Shown one piece after another: positions 12,214 to 23,479 of a DNA stretch of 64,000 nucleotides. The notes under the pieces were generated by a model, which saw nothing but the letters and a program-made list of their open reading frames with translations, had not been told where the DNA came from and ran no database searches. The DNA is from Gnetum montanum (lineage: Eukaryota > Streptophyta > Gnetopsida > Gnetales > Gnetaceae): contig MNCI01001321.1 of the NCBI GenBank assembly GCA_015680685.1, forward strand, positions 257,614-321,613, written 5' to 3'. Each line of letters begins with the position of its first letter. Position 1 is the first letter of the stretch. Position numbers and translations under genes: made by a program.

Positions 12214-13154
12214 TGATGAGACGCGATATGCACAAGCCGTGATATCACGTATGTGATATCGCGTACATGATATCATGGCTGCTGCGATATCGCGTCGTCC
12301 CCTGCGATGTTACATACGCGATATCGTGGACACCACGATATCGGGTCGTCCCCTGCAATGTCGCATACACAATATCGCAGTCCATCGCCAAATCTATAAA
12401 TAAGAGGCAGCACTCCCCTTATTTCCCATCCTAGGCTTAAAGTAGGGAAACTCTGGCAGTTTGATCACTCCAGAGATAGAATATTTTCCATGTGCCCACA
12501 GTAGGAGTCCCCAAGTGAATGGATCTTTATTCAAGCAGCTTTGTACCTGAATGCAAGTTGTGTACGGCAATAAAGACGAGCTTTTTGGATAAACCTTGCA
12601 GTGCATGGAATAGGTTTATTACATGTTATTTCCTACCTATTATTTATTACCTACATTAGCGCAGCATGAGTACGACTTGATTACGAGCATCTATGGATGT
12701 GTACGGCTAGTCAAGGAATCAGCTGCTCATCACATTTAGGCTAGTTAGGTGCCTCAGTACCACCACTTCGAGCACATGTGTTACGTGTGGTGATCCTAGT
12801 AAGGATTAGCATTTGGTAGCCACAGTTGCATAGTTCAGGGTGTGTACGGTAAGTGGGAACAGATGCTGACACTAGTTAATTTAGACTTAGGACATTAGTT
12901 AGAGTTAGTTAGTTCTCTCAACCCTTCACCTCATAGCATAGGAGATAAAACCTGAAATGACCATAAAAATCATATACCTCAGACTTACTTAACCATACAC
13001 CATGAAAAATACAAGTAAGTCTAGGAAGACAATGAATGATTAACCCCAAGTGTTCCATGGGGCGTGTAGGCATTTAGTCTGTAGAGTTTGACCGGATTGC
13101 ACGTGCTACACTTGTTTCGTATGGTTGAGTGTAGGGATACCTCGCCACTCATCA
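12214..13154 (+). repeat. 5' LTR of element A
   Basis: 941 bp, starting TGATGAG and ending CTCATCA, a 7-bp inverted terminal repeat. The U3 part holds a cluster of GATATC palindromes, then a TATA box (CTATAAATAAG at 12394) and a polyadenylation-like AATAAA at 12569, which gives a rough U3-R-U5 order. It aligns with the 3' LTR from 18604, but the two differ in the number of U3 palindromes and by an internal duplication. Confidence 0.9.
12241..12407 (+). promoter_or_regulatory. U3 promoter of A: GATATC palindrome cluster plus TATA box
   Basis: Exact GATATC hexamers start at 12241, 12255, 12269, 12286, 12320 and 12337, with degenerate copies between them (12306, 12351, 12371). Most lie in longer palindromes such as GCGATATCGC. 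Spacing is mainly 14, 17 or 20 bp. A TATA box follows at 12394. Position and repetition suggest binding sites for a dimeric factor; the factor is unknown. Confidence 0.6.
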
Positions 13155-13155
13155 T

Positions 13156-13173
13156 TGGCGCCGTTGCTGGGGA
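13156..13173 (+). other. Primer binding site of A, tRNA-Asp type
   Basis: TGGCGCCGTTGCTGGGGA starts one base after the LTR end. It differs by one base from the complement of the plant tRNA-Asp 3' end (known for Athila-type elements). It would prime minus-strand DNA synthesis. Confidence 0.85.
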
Positions 13174-13295
13174 CTAAGTGTTTGTGTGCCATATAGAACA
13201 TAAGGGATATCACTCACATTGTTGTGAGCCTTAACGAACCTTCGGGTTAATCAAGATAAAAATTATATAATGGTAAATTAGCACACCGATTAAAA

Positions 13296-15840
13296 ATGTC
13301 TTCTTCTCATAATAGCAACTTACCACCTAAGGATCATACATGAGATAGTCAGCAACATAAAACACATAACTAAAATCAGCCAAGTCCTAAACAATATAAG
13401 ATGACATATACTCATCTTGATGAGTATATCCCTAATTTTACTTTTATCCTCCATCTAGATGAATAGCTGCGATGGAGAGATTTGCAAGGTAACATCGTGT
13501 TACCCCCAGATTGATCAGTCTCTTGCATGCTTTTCCATGCCTTGGCACAGATTTGCATACAAGAATTATATGCTGAATACGTTGCGGAAGATTTTAACAT
13601 GAGGGATTATTATCCCAAAGATGCCCAACGTATGAGGGACTTAAGGCAGGAGAGTCAACATACTTTTCTGAAGGGCAAAGCCCCGCACGTCCTTAGTGAA
13701 ATAGGAGATGAGGACCCCCTTATCATGGGTTCTCTAACAAATGATGTTCCCCCTCCTAACAATGATGAGGAGGTTGGGTACCATAACCTATGATCAACGA
13801 TACATATTCCTGGTTTTGATGCCCGTGAATACCAGCTATTCACAGAGGGAACAACCACTCATGCTAAGGATGAGCACTTAGATCGTCACCACGATTGGGG
13901 CCATAGAAGCCGAAGAGAAGGAAAGAAACATCGTCATGGCGATGGTTCCCCTTCTTCTTCCCCTTCTTCACATCACTCACCCTCTCCTTCCACATTTTGG
14001 TGCAGCCACCATGAACATAAAGGTGAGGATAAAGGTAAAAAGGATGAAAGACCTTGATGGGAAAGTCAAGAGAGAGGACAAGGCAAGGATGTAGGGAGAG
14101 TAGGGAACAATGCAGACATCACAGGCATCATGAAAGAGATAATCATGATGAGCCCCTACTTGCAACCCGAAGTATGCTTGACATAATGGAGGTAGTTAGG
14201 ATTACCACAAGGCATTTGAAAGATAGTCAGATCAAATGATTAGACATGAATAACATTCCACGATTTGAAGGGGGATACAATGCTAATCCGAAAAATCATT
14301 TATAGGCATTCCACGATGCCTGTGCCTTGCAGAATATAGAAAATGAGTGGCAAAAACTTAAGTTGTTCCCAAGGACACTCACCAAAGAAGCAAAGAGCTG
14401 GTATCGGTCCTTAGAATCGAAAACCATCAGGAGGTGGAGTACGATGCTAAAACTGTTCAATGAAAAGTATCAGATGTACTCCAGAGTGTCCAATTTGCAT
14501 AAGTAAATCCAAGGCTAGAAGCAAGGTCATCATGAACCCTTGGATGCTGCCATGGCCCGCTACTACACACTATTACATCATTGCCCAAGCCATGGATACA
14601 CTCAGCGGGAAAAACTTCGCCACATCATGGATGGGCTAAGGCATGAAATGAGAAGGACCCTTGGAACTTATGCCCAAGGGAGACTCTCAAAACTTAGAGC
14701 CCATGAAGTACAAAGCTTGTTGGAGCAAGTAGCAAACGAAGAAGGTGAGCTACGCAAAAGAGAAAGTGTAGAAGAATACAACCACAATCCCTCCCTTCGA
14801 AAGAAGGGAGTGAATTTTGTGATGAAGAGAATGAGTCACCACTCGAAGAGTTGGTGAATTGGAAAACCTTGCCGATCCAAAAATTAACAACAAAAATAGT
14901 GGCTAAGGTAGACGACGTATGGAGCTCCTTAGACTCTAAAATTAAAACCATCTTAAAAATTGTAGATGATTCTAAGGTAGAACAAAGTAGTGAAAAAGGT
15001 AAGAAAAAGTGGAGAGATTTAAGCCCTGCACATAACAAGGGTAAGGGGAAAATCACTAACTCTGATGTGGCCATGGACTCTGACACAGACGATGACAGTG
15101 GATGTGAGATATGCCACTATGACCATCCTAAGGGATGTTTTCCTATTATCTCACATCTATAGGAGTCTAGGGTGTATGCACTAAATCCAAGACTCAACCA
15201 ATGATAAAAACCCCGAAGGTTACCTTATCCAAGAGGTAACCCAAGGCAGTTCCACCAACCACTAACGTATTATCCAAGTGGAACTCCACCATAGCCCATT
15301 GGACAGCATCAGTAGTCGAAATACCCACAGTCATGGGGGATGTCATCACCAAAACATCAGTACCCTTATCGACAGCCTGAACCTTATGGATATTATGTGT
15401 AGCAGCCGATTTCTCCAAGTGACTCTGTGAGTCACACAACTCCCAGCTGTCACTACCATGTTCGAGAGTACTTTAGAAGGATTCCTTCTCCTCCAGGAAA
15501 CACTCCATACCCACACCATCCTCCTAATCCATCCGCACCTCTTCCACCACAAGTAGTTCCCATAACACCTCCTACTCCAACAATGCAAGGGGAACTTCCT
15601 CCTCAATTGTAGCAATGTCATGTTGCGAGAGCTGTAAATATTCAACCTACTACTGGTTCTGATAACTATAAAAAGAGAAGACCTTTCTTCAGAACCAAAA
15701 GCCTAGATAAACTCTCACAACAACAAGCGGTTGGGCCCATGTACACTCCTCCACTATCTAACACATTGGAGCACGCTTCTATCCAAAACCAGAACTTCAC
15801 ACATATGGTTATGTTAACGCATATCGTAATTGACTAGATC
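13296..15840 (+). pseudogene. gag pseudogene of element A
   Basis: ATG at 13296 opens an N-terminal region (EYVAEDFNMRDYYPKDAQRM). A basic, His/Ser-rich stretch follows (13860-14230). The capsid-like core starts at 14246 (NIPRFEGGYN, then KLKLFPRTLTKEAKSWYRSL and RRWSTMLKLFNEKY) and matches the Retrotrans_gag fold and B gag. A zinc knuckle near 15105-15140 reads CEICHYDHPKGC, shorter than the usual CX2CX4HX4C. A Pro-rich tail follows (15427-15612). There are at least two frameshifts and several stops, so it is not functional as it stands. Confidence 0.85.
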
Positions 15841-15885
15841 AAGGTAGGCTACCTTCCTAGGAAACTAACTAACCCTAGGAGTCCC

Positions 15886-16326
15886 TTAATCTATTTATAG
15901 ATTACCAGAAATGAACCACATAGGGCTCTTCTTGACTCAGGTTTCGAAGTCAACTTAATTTCATGAAAGATGTATCATGCTTGGAAGCTTCCCCAACTTA
16001 AGAAGAGAAACATTCAACTAGAGCTGGTAGACCAGTCCATCACCATTCCCTTGGGATTGGTGGAGGACATCATTACCACTGTGTGTGGTTGGTCTTACCC
16101 AGCTGATTTCCTGGTGATTGAAGTGAACAACAATGAAGGAGACTTCCCAATTATAATGGGAAGGGCATGGCTAAGTACAGTAGATGCATGCCTTAGGATC
16201 TACGATCTTTCCTTGGAAATCTCTAAGATAAACATATGTGGAAAGAACGAGAAGAGGAAAGTTCCATGCATCACATACAGTGATTCATCAGGTGACAACA
16301 TGGAGGGATGCTCATCTCCTCCATGA
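15886..16326 (+). pseudogene. Aspartic protease (retropepsin) domain of element A
   Basis: The frame reads RALLDSGFEVNLIS, with the catalytic DSG at 15934-15942. About 65 residues later comes IIMGRAWLSTVDA, the usual ILGRPWL-type flap-following motif. One stop lies directly after NLIS; otherwise the frame is open to 16326. It would process Gag. No reverse transcriptase follows, so the polyprotein would end with protease. Confidence 0.8.
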
Positions 16327-18590
16327 AGTAAGTGTGCCCTTGAAAATATGAAACAAAGATGCCTGTATGTAGCAACCACACAACCAGTAGTAGACACCTC
16401 ATGGTTGACAACTTCTCGAAGGAGCAGAAAAATATGCATGAAACGAACTGAGGAAACCCATGCCCATAACGAAAGCATATACACATTGGAATATGAGCGT
16501 CGCCAACTTCCATCCCTCAATCTAAGATCATCAATTGGGAGAAGTTGGGCACTTCTTAGAAATTCAAATAGATGCTCATTATTTTGGATCTCTCCCTTAC
16601 AACCCAGTCATGGGGGAGATGGCCACCTATGCTGATCACATGGGGCCCTTAGTTCTTTTTTCGATTTTTGTTTTACATGTTTTTGTTTTACAACATTTTT
16701 GTCTTACACATTTTTTTTTACAACTTTCTTTAACCTTTCTTATTTTTTTTATAATTTTCTTTAACCTCTCTTGTTTTTGTTTTACAATTTCTTTAACTTC
16801 TTTTGTTTTTGTTTTACATCATCATTATACTTTTCCATTTTTTGTGTGTATATGCGTGATCCACCCTATAAGTTTGTCCCATAATAAGTGTTCGAAATGA
16901 TGGTATCAACTGCTTTCACATTGATTTCTAATGTTTGGTTTTTACCTTTAAGTCACAATGTTGATACTAAGGTGTGTTTCTTTTGATATGACAGGCAATG
17001 AGACCACTTCATCCATCCATCCACTAGTTTCTATAGTCTCTCTCGACTTGAAAATGTACAGTCCCCTTCTAATAAGAACTTAAACAAATTGGTGACTAGG
17101 TATTTCTCAAACTAAGGAAGGACTCAAGGATTGAAAAGGGTGTGACTTCAAGAGAACTTGATGCTTTTGTGTTGGCCATTCTCTTGGGTGCTTGGATGTT
17201 TTCTTCTTGAGTTTTCTTATTGTTCTAATGTTACCCAACTATCAGAAGTTGAGATAATAAAAATAATAAGTCTTTGCATGGTGTGGTTCTCACGCATAAA
17301 AATACAAAACAAAATAAAAAGTGAGAATTCAAAGCATACCCCTTAGACAAATAAATTGGGCTACAAGCACTGGTTATGGAACCAAAAGTGTTCCCTCTAA
17401 CTAAGGCCCTTCTCACTTTCCATTCTCTCCTTTGTTTCATCGGAATGGTGGTGGCTCTTTGGAGATGAATTCTTGTTATTCAAGTAGATGGTTTGGCTGG
17501 ATGCATTGATGCGAAGTCACTGGACGCGGTTTGTTTGAGGCTAGAGTTGGAATGAGATTTTCCAAGTCACACTAACCCTAAACACACAAGGGGCTGTACA
17601 CCACCTTGTTCTTGGGATTCCATTCCATTCCCTTCTCTCCATCCTTATCTCCATTGTTCACCTCATTGTCGGTTGTATCATTAGTATATATATTTTGGTT
17701 GACACATTGTTTTCTTTTTGGTAAATTCTTACGGTTAAGACTTTAACTCTTGTTCCAAATGACATTCCTAGAGCCTATGGACTCTTTGAATGTGGGTTTG
17801 TCAAGGCATTAAGGGCATGAGCCTGCTTTGGGGAGGACCCACTAACATTTCTATTTGGAGCATTAGTTAAATTCTTTCCCTTAACATTTTACAATTAATT
17901 CTTATTTTGTTCATTACTATCTTGACATCCATTTCACTGATGTTTTCAGTTGTCCCTTTTTATCTCTCTTTCTTACTCCTTTTCTTTCTCCATTCTAATG
18001 CTACCGAAGGTTTGCGATTAGTCATGGGGGTACGGGGCCTGATTTTTTCGATTTTCTCCTAGCCCCGAAATTTTTGATTTTCTTCCTAACCCCTACACCT
18101 TTGGTAGTCATCATTAATATATTCCTAGATCTGTATTAGCCATACCACAACCTAGCCAATGAACTTACACCAAAGCAAGGTATTAATTACATGGTAATTC
18201 ATTTACCCTTGCTAATATAGGATTGTGTTGTGTGTGCAGATGGTGATCATGCAACATCGGATTGGATCTGGAGCAAACACTTGGAATGGAGCAGCACTGA
18301 AGTAGCTATGCAAGGAACAAAATCGATGGTGCACTTATTGACAGACAATGGAAGGTGAAATCTTGGCATTGACAGTAGCAACACTTCTTTCTTTCTCTCT
18401 TTCTTATCAGCTGCCAAATAAAGCCTAATGTCATTGTAATAAGGTGTTCACCCTTGTTGTCATGAACACCAGTTTTGTCAAGTCTTGTAATAATGATCCA
18501 TTCACATGTCATCCCATTAGTTTCATTTCCCTCAATAATTCCATACCTTTCCGATATTATTGTAAGGAACTCGAGGATGAGTTTTCATTC
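16327..18590 (+). other. Non-coding region of A after protease, with T-rich tract and stub of a second ORF
   Basis: At 16650-16850 there is a T-rich tract of short units like TTTTGTTTTACA. At 17806-17842 a block around CCTGCTTTGGGGAGGA is nearly identical to 31795-31812 in B. At 18227-18240 the sequence TGTGTGCAG|ATG resembles the start of ORF2 of B (TGATTGCAG|ATG at 51260-51268), but the reading frame that follows is short. So A appears to have lost ORF2 by deletion. Nothing else coding is recognised. Confidence 0.55.
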
Positions 18591-18603
18591 AGTCATGGGG
18601 GTA
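18590..18603 (+). other. Polypurine tract of element A
   Basis: CAGTCATGGGGGTA abuts the 3' LTR start at 18604, the expected place for plus-strand DNA priming. Near-identical copies occur at 15328, 16605 and 18019 within A. Confidence 0.7.
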
Positions 18604-19387
18604 TGATGAGATGCGATATGCACAAGCCGTGATATTGTGTCATCCCCTATGATGTCGCGTACGCGATATCATGATACGCCACCAAATCTATAAATAAGAG
18701 GTGGCTCTACCATTATTTTCCATCCTAGGCTAAAAGTAGGGAAACTTTGGTAGTTTGATCACTCTAGAGATAGAATATTTTCCATGTGCCCATAGTAGGA
18801 GTCCCCAAGTGAACAGATCTTTTTTCGAGCAGCTTTGTACCTGAATGCAAGTTGTGTACGGCAATAAAGACGAGCTTTGTGGATAAACCTTGCAGTGCAT
18901 GGAATAGGTTTATTACATGTTATTTCCTACCTATTATTTATTATCTGCATTAGCGTGGCATGAGTACAACTTGATTACGAGCATTGACAAATGTGTACAG
19001 CTAATTAAGGAATTGGCTACTCATCGTGATTAGTCTCTCTCACCCTCAACTCCTAGAATGCGGGATGAGTACGACTTGATTACAAGCATCTACGAATGTG
19101 TACGGCTAGTCAAGGAATCAGCTGCTCATCACATTTAGGCTAGTTAAGTGCCTCAGTACCACCACTTCGAGCTCGTGCGTTACGTGTGGTGATCCTAGTA
19201 AAGATTAGCGTTTGGTAGCCACAGTTGCATAGTTTAGGGTGTGTACAGTAAGTGGGAACAGATGCTGATGCTAGTTAATTTAGACTTAGGACATTAGTTA
19301 GAGTTAGTTAGTTCTCTCAACCCTTCACCTCATAGCATAGAAGATAAAACCTGAAAAGACCATAAAAATCATATACCTCGGACTTAC
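18604..19387 (+). repeat. 3' LTR of element A, truncated at an assembly break
   Basis: This begins TGATGAG like the 5' LTR and aligns to 12214-12988; the last 166 bp are missing at the n at 19388. U3 is shorter, with only one exact GATATC. A tandem duplication of about 110 bp surrounds the GAGTACAACTTGATTACGAG segment (18960-19140), absent from the 5' LTR. Confidence 0.85.
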
Positions 19388-19388
19388 N

Positions 19389-19530
19389 TAATTTATAGTT
19401 GACAAGTATCCTATTTGGTGGTTAAAACATCACGGGAAATTAAAATTTGGTTGCAACCACTAAAGGAAGTTACAATCACCATGGTATAACCACTGTTGAT
19501 ATTAAAAATTATAATTGATACTTATCACCT
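19389..19530 (-). repeat. Inverted LTR of the D type, part right of element A
   Basis: The reverse complement carries GGTTATACCATGGTGATTG, AATTTCCCGTGATG and GGATACTTGTCAACTATA, matching 25430-25490. It continues the LTR piece at 11450-12213 across the A insertion. It probably starts near TGATAAGTATCAAT (reverse strand, about 19527). Confidence 0.5.
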
Positions 19531-21557
19531 TTTACAAAATAATTGTATTATTTTTATTATTTATTATTTTAATCATATTATATATATATATATGCATGCA
19601 AAATACCCATTTGTTGCATTTGATGGCTGACCAAGGAAGATTACCAATGAACACTTTGAATGTAATATTAACACCAAAAATAGGAGAAGGTCATCTTTCT
19701 TCCCTTTTGGACTTCTAAAATATTAACCTTTGAAACATAGCCTGATACTTAAGATCCATTAAATTCATTAATTTTCTCCTTCGCTGACCTAATTGGACTC
19801 TCTTTCTTGGCATAGACACTATAGCATGCACAGTTGCATCAGTTGGAACAGATATTCCCATGTCAATGCTTCATCACTGCTCCCAGCACCAAACCGCGAC
19901 CTCTTGCCATCAGCCACCACCATCACACATTATCACTGGAGACTTTGTTTCATTTTCATCAACCTCATTAAACTGTGTATTTAGTGCCCTAAAAATGTGG
20001 TATTCAGTAGGCATACTAGGACCCTTGAGTTGCCCAAGTATGGACCGGAGAATGTCATTGAGATGTCACCATTGAACAAGTTCACATTTATCTCTATACA
20101 CAGTTGTAGCTCATCCACTCTTTAGTAACATGAACATTGCCACATATTGCACTTACTATGCATGCATGTGGAAATAGTCAAGTAATTGCTGATGGAGTTT
20201 TCCTTCTTCATCATTGTCGTCATCCTCCTACACACCATCTGCGCTTGCTGACCAAGGGGCAAAAAGCTACATGCTTGGGACTTCAAACAAACATGTCACA
20301 GTGGCAAATACCGATGCTATGATTGATGGTGTTGCTTTTACTTTTGTTGTTCTAGTCTTGGCCACTATTTCTTCTACTAAGCATATTAGCCTCATATGTA
20401 TGCACTATGACAACGAAGGATGACAGAGAAGCCACAAGACAACCCATACATGCTTTGGTGTGAGAAAAAGTGTAGCCCCCACATAGAACATAGTCACAAT
20501 CAAAGTCCCACTTTAGCAAGGTGAACAATGGACATTTGTTAGATGAATTTCTCAAGAAAAATATCTCCATACAAGATATTTGACAACTTTCATGTGCATG
20601 TTTAAGAAATTTTTGATACTTTGGCATGGTTTGTACCTATCATAGCATTTCATTTGCAAGATGATCAATGACCAATAAATCTTAAGGTACTATATGGCCA
20701 TTCTCAATTCACTAAAAATACACTACCCTGGTATAAGCTCGTGGCCTAAACACACCTAGACCTATGTCAACAAGTTTTTGGTCTCCTTTAACTACACAAT
20801 CAAGGATAAAACCAAACTCCTTTTACAAACTCCAATTAGTGCTCTAGCTCCAAATCCTAATATGAATTGTTAGAATCTTTCCTAAGATGTACACAACTTG
20901 CTTATCATTTATTGTCTTTGAATTATAAATATCTTAATTTCTCATTGTTGGGTTTGCATCTAGATAATATGTAGAAAGAGAATTGATTGCATTTACTAAC
21001 ATACCCCTTGGGATGATCAACATGAGGCATTCCTTGTATATAACTCAGTAATTCTTAAAGTAAAATGTTGAGATATAGAAAATTCCCAATCTTTTAACTA
21101 AGATCTTAATGGAAAGTACCCATACATTAAAATATATGCTACTTTAGTATAGATACTTCTCTTAGCTAATTCCTTTGGGCAAAGGTACATTCTAGTTATA
21201 ACCCACTATTTTTCCTTAAACAATTTCACCATGCAAGCCTGCTCCATTTAATGCCATAAATGTGACAACAAAGAGTTGAAAAGAAATAATGAGAGCCAAA
21301 ATTCTAATGAAATCTACAAGCCAAATGAAGATGTTCTATGGACTATAGAGATGCTAAATGATAAAGGAAATCTTGAGAAGCTAAAATTATCTCTCAAACT
21401 ACCCACATTGGGGAACCACATAAAAATTATGTTTGATTTTGGTGGTTGCAATGATTTTAATTAGGAAACTTATTCAACCCTCCTTCTAAGTTCTTGATTC
21501 TCAAGTGATATCAGAGCTCCATACTTAAGTTCATGCTTCATATTTCAAGAGTGAACA
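19531..21557. other. Unassigned DNA, possible decayed exons
   Basis: This has higher GC and fewer repeats than its surroundings. On the minus strand near 20080-19950 a frame reads LNDILRSILGQLKGPSMPTE and then FRALNTQFNEVDENETKSPV, which looks protein-like, but I recognise no family and stops interrupt it. A short AT dinucleotide run lies at 19579-19594. From 20640 to 21557 I see nothing. Confidence 0.2.
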
Positions 21558-22984
21558 ATGGAGGAGATGTCTTACACCAATCCACCAATGTTCAATAAGA
21601 TCGACTTCACATATTGGAAAGCAAGAATGTAAGGATTCTTCAAATCCATGGAATTTGAAGTTTGGGAGTCTATCCTCAAAGGTTATACACCATCCATTGA
21701 TAACATCACTTAAGCTACCAAGCTAAGAAGCAAATGGATGCAAGATGAAAAAAATAAGTTCATGTTTGATTCTAAAGCAAAGAATTTTCTCTATTTTTCT
21801 TTAAGTAAATATGAATTTAATAGAGTATCTAGATGTAAGACCACTAAAGAAATTTGAAAAAAATTAGAAGCAACCTATAAAGGTACATTAGTAGTAAAAC
21901 AATCAAAACTTCTAATGTTGCAAAGTGAATATGATAAATTAAAAATGAGAAAAGGAGAAAAGATTAAGGACTACTTCTCTAGGGAAATTTTTTTTATAGA
22001 AATTAGATGGGCAAGGACTTGTCAAAATGCGATGTTATCATAAAAATGATTAGAACTTTATAGCCTGAGTTCAAATTGAAAGTCATAGCACGGAAAAAAT
22101 TAGAGATTTCTCAGTGCTGAAATTTGAAGAGCTTCAAAGTGTTCTTATTGCTTATGAGATGAATCTCATAAGTGAAGGAGCAATAAAAGAAAAGACTATT
22201 ATCCTCAAACATGCATCAATGGAGGAGGAGTTGGTTGAATAAGAAATAAAAAATGAAGATAAATTAGCTCTTCTATCAAGGAGAGTTCAAGACTTCTTAC
22301 TAGAAAAGGAAGAAACTTCAATCAACCAAGGCCTAATCAATCTAGCACAAAAGGTAGAGAAAAGCACAAGAATTTTTAAAATTCAAATTTTGATGCATTT
22401 TCTATAGAATGTTGGGTATGTGGTGGAAGAGTCCATGTGGCCTCTAAATGTCCTAGTGTTAGTAGGATCCAAAAATAAGATTAATCCAAAGCTAAGTCCA
22501 AAAAGAACAACTACTTCACTAGCTAGGATAAAGAACAAAGTGAAGAGGAAGTAGAGACCATGCAAGATTCACATCTCATTTTCATGTCTCTTAGAAAGGA
22601 TGATGAAAGAACAACTAAACATGATGATCAAATAATAGCAATAGATAAAGAAAGATATGATTTATTTTATAATGAAATTTTATCCTTTCAAGGTCTTTGT
22701 ATCATGCTAAAGAAGGTTCTAAAAGATGAGGATCAAGAGTTATCTCAAATCAGCATAAAATATTTACATCCCTCACAAGAAAAATCAAATCTCAAATTTG
22801 AGAATCAAAGACTAACTTTGTATTATGAGTAGATTAAAAAAGAACTTGTAGATAAAAAACTTGTGAATGAGAGACTTGTCAAAGGAAATGAATCCCTTCA
22901 CATAGTTCTAGGACAAGGAAGATATCCACATGATAAAAGTGTTGGCACATTTTGGCCATTTAATGGAGCATTCTTTATGAAATG
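21558..22984 (+). pseudogene. Ty1/copia gag pseudogene
   Basis: One frame runs from ATG 21558 to 22984 with several stops. It contains FTYWKARM and EVWESILKGYTPS, then KLEATYKGTLVVKQSKLLML and MRKGEKIKDYFSRE, the standard order of the plant copia Gag (UBN2/DUF4219 type). A canonical CX2CX4HX4C zinc knuckle, CWVCGGRVHVASKC, lies at 22410-22451. A charged helical stretch follows (22560-22900). No protease, integrase or reverse transcriptase and no LTRs are seen, so this is a fragment. Gag packages the element RNA. Confidence 0.8.
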
Positions 22985-23479
22985 ATGTTGAGACCTTTTT
23001 AGGATATAAAATTAAATTGTCAAATTATTTCCTTATTAGAGATTGGAAGACAATACAGTAGCAAACAATGAATTAGATTATTTACCTCAAAAGGCAATGG
23101 TAGAGAACATGATAAAATATGAATGATGTTAATTATGCCCCACATCTATCATTTGTTCGTATAAGAAAAAATAGATATTTAAATAATAAATAAGATAATA
23201 AATAGGCATTTTCTTGCAATGGCTATCATAAGATTGATATGCATGATCTTGAAGATCCCATCTCTATACATGAAAATGCCAAACATGGAAAATGAGAAAT
23301 TGATTGGTGAATAGATTGGAAAGGAAAATGAGAAACTAATTGGTGAAGAGATTGGAAAGGAGAACCCATGTTTGGCCATTTACCATATGATTGTTATGGA
23401 ATTCTATAGCTTGGTTAGCTAACAATTGACATTGTGGAGTGTAACAAAAGATGCAAATGTGGAACCAACCACATCAAAT

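Larger units (their letters stand above)
12214..19387 (+). mobile_element. Element A, non-autonomous gag-pro LTR retrotransposon
   Basis: This is bounded by related LTRs (12214-13154 and 18604-19387) with a primer binding site after the first and a polypurine tract before the second. About 5.4 kb of internal DNA codes for gag and an aspartic protease. No reverse transcriptase, RNase H or integrase motif is visible in any frame. The 3' LTR is cut at the n at 19388, so a target duplication cannot be tested; the left flank is GAGAC. B (28353-54865) is a relative. The primer site type suggests the Athila/Tat branch of Ty3/gypsy (inference). Confidence 0.85.

Noticed and set aside
12034-12276. Glycine-rich minus-strand frame
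   Set aside because: It is created by the poly-C run and crosses the LTR boundary of A.
16535-16900. Hydrophobic plus-strand frame of 121 codons in A
   Set aside because: It comes from the T-rich tract after protease. No start context or homolog in B supports it.
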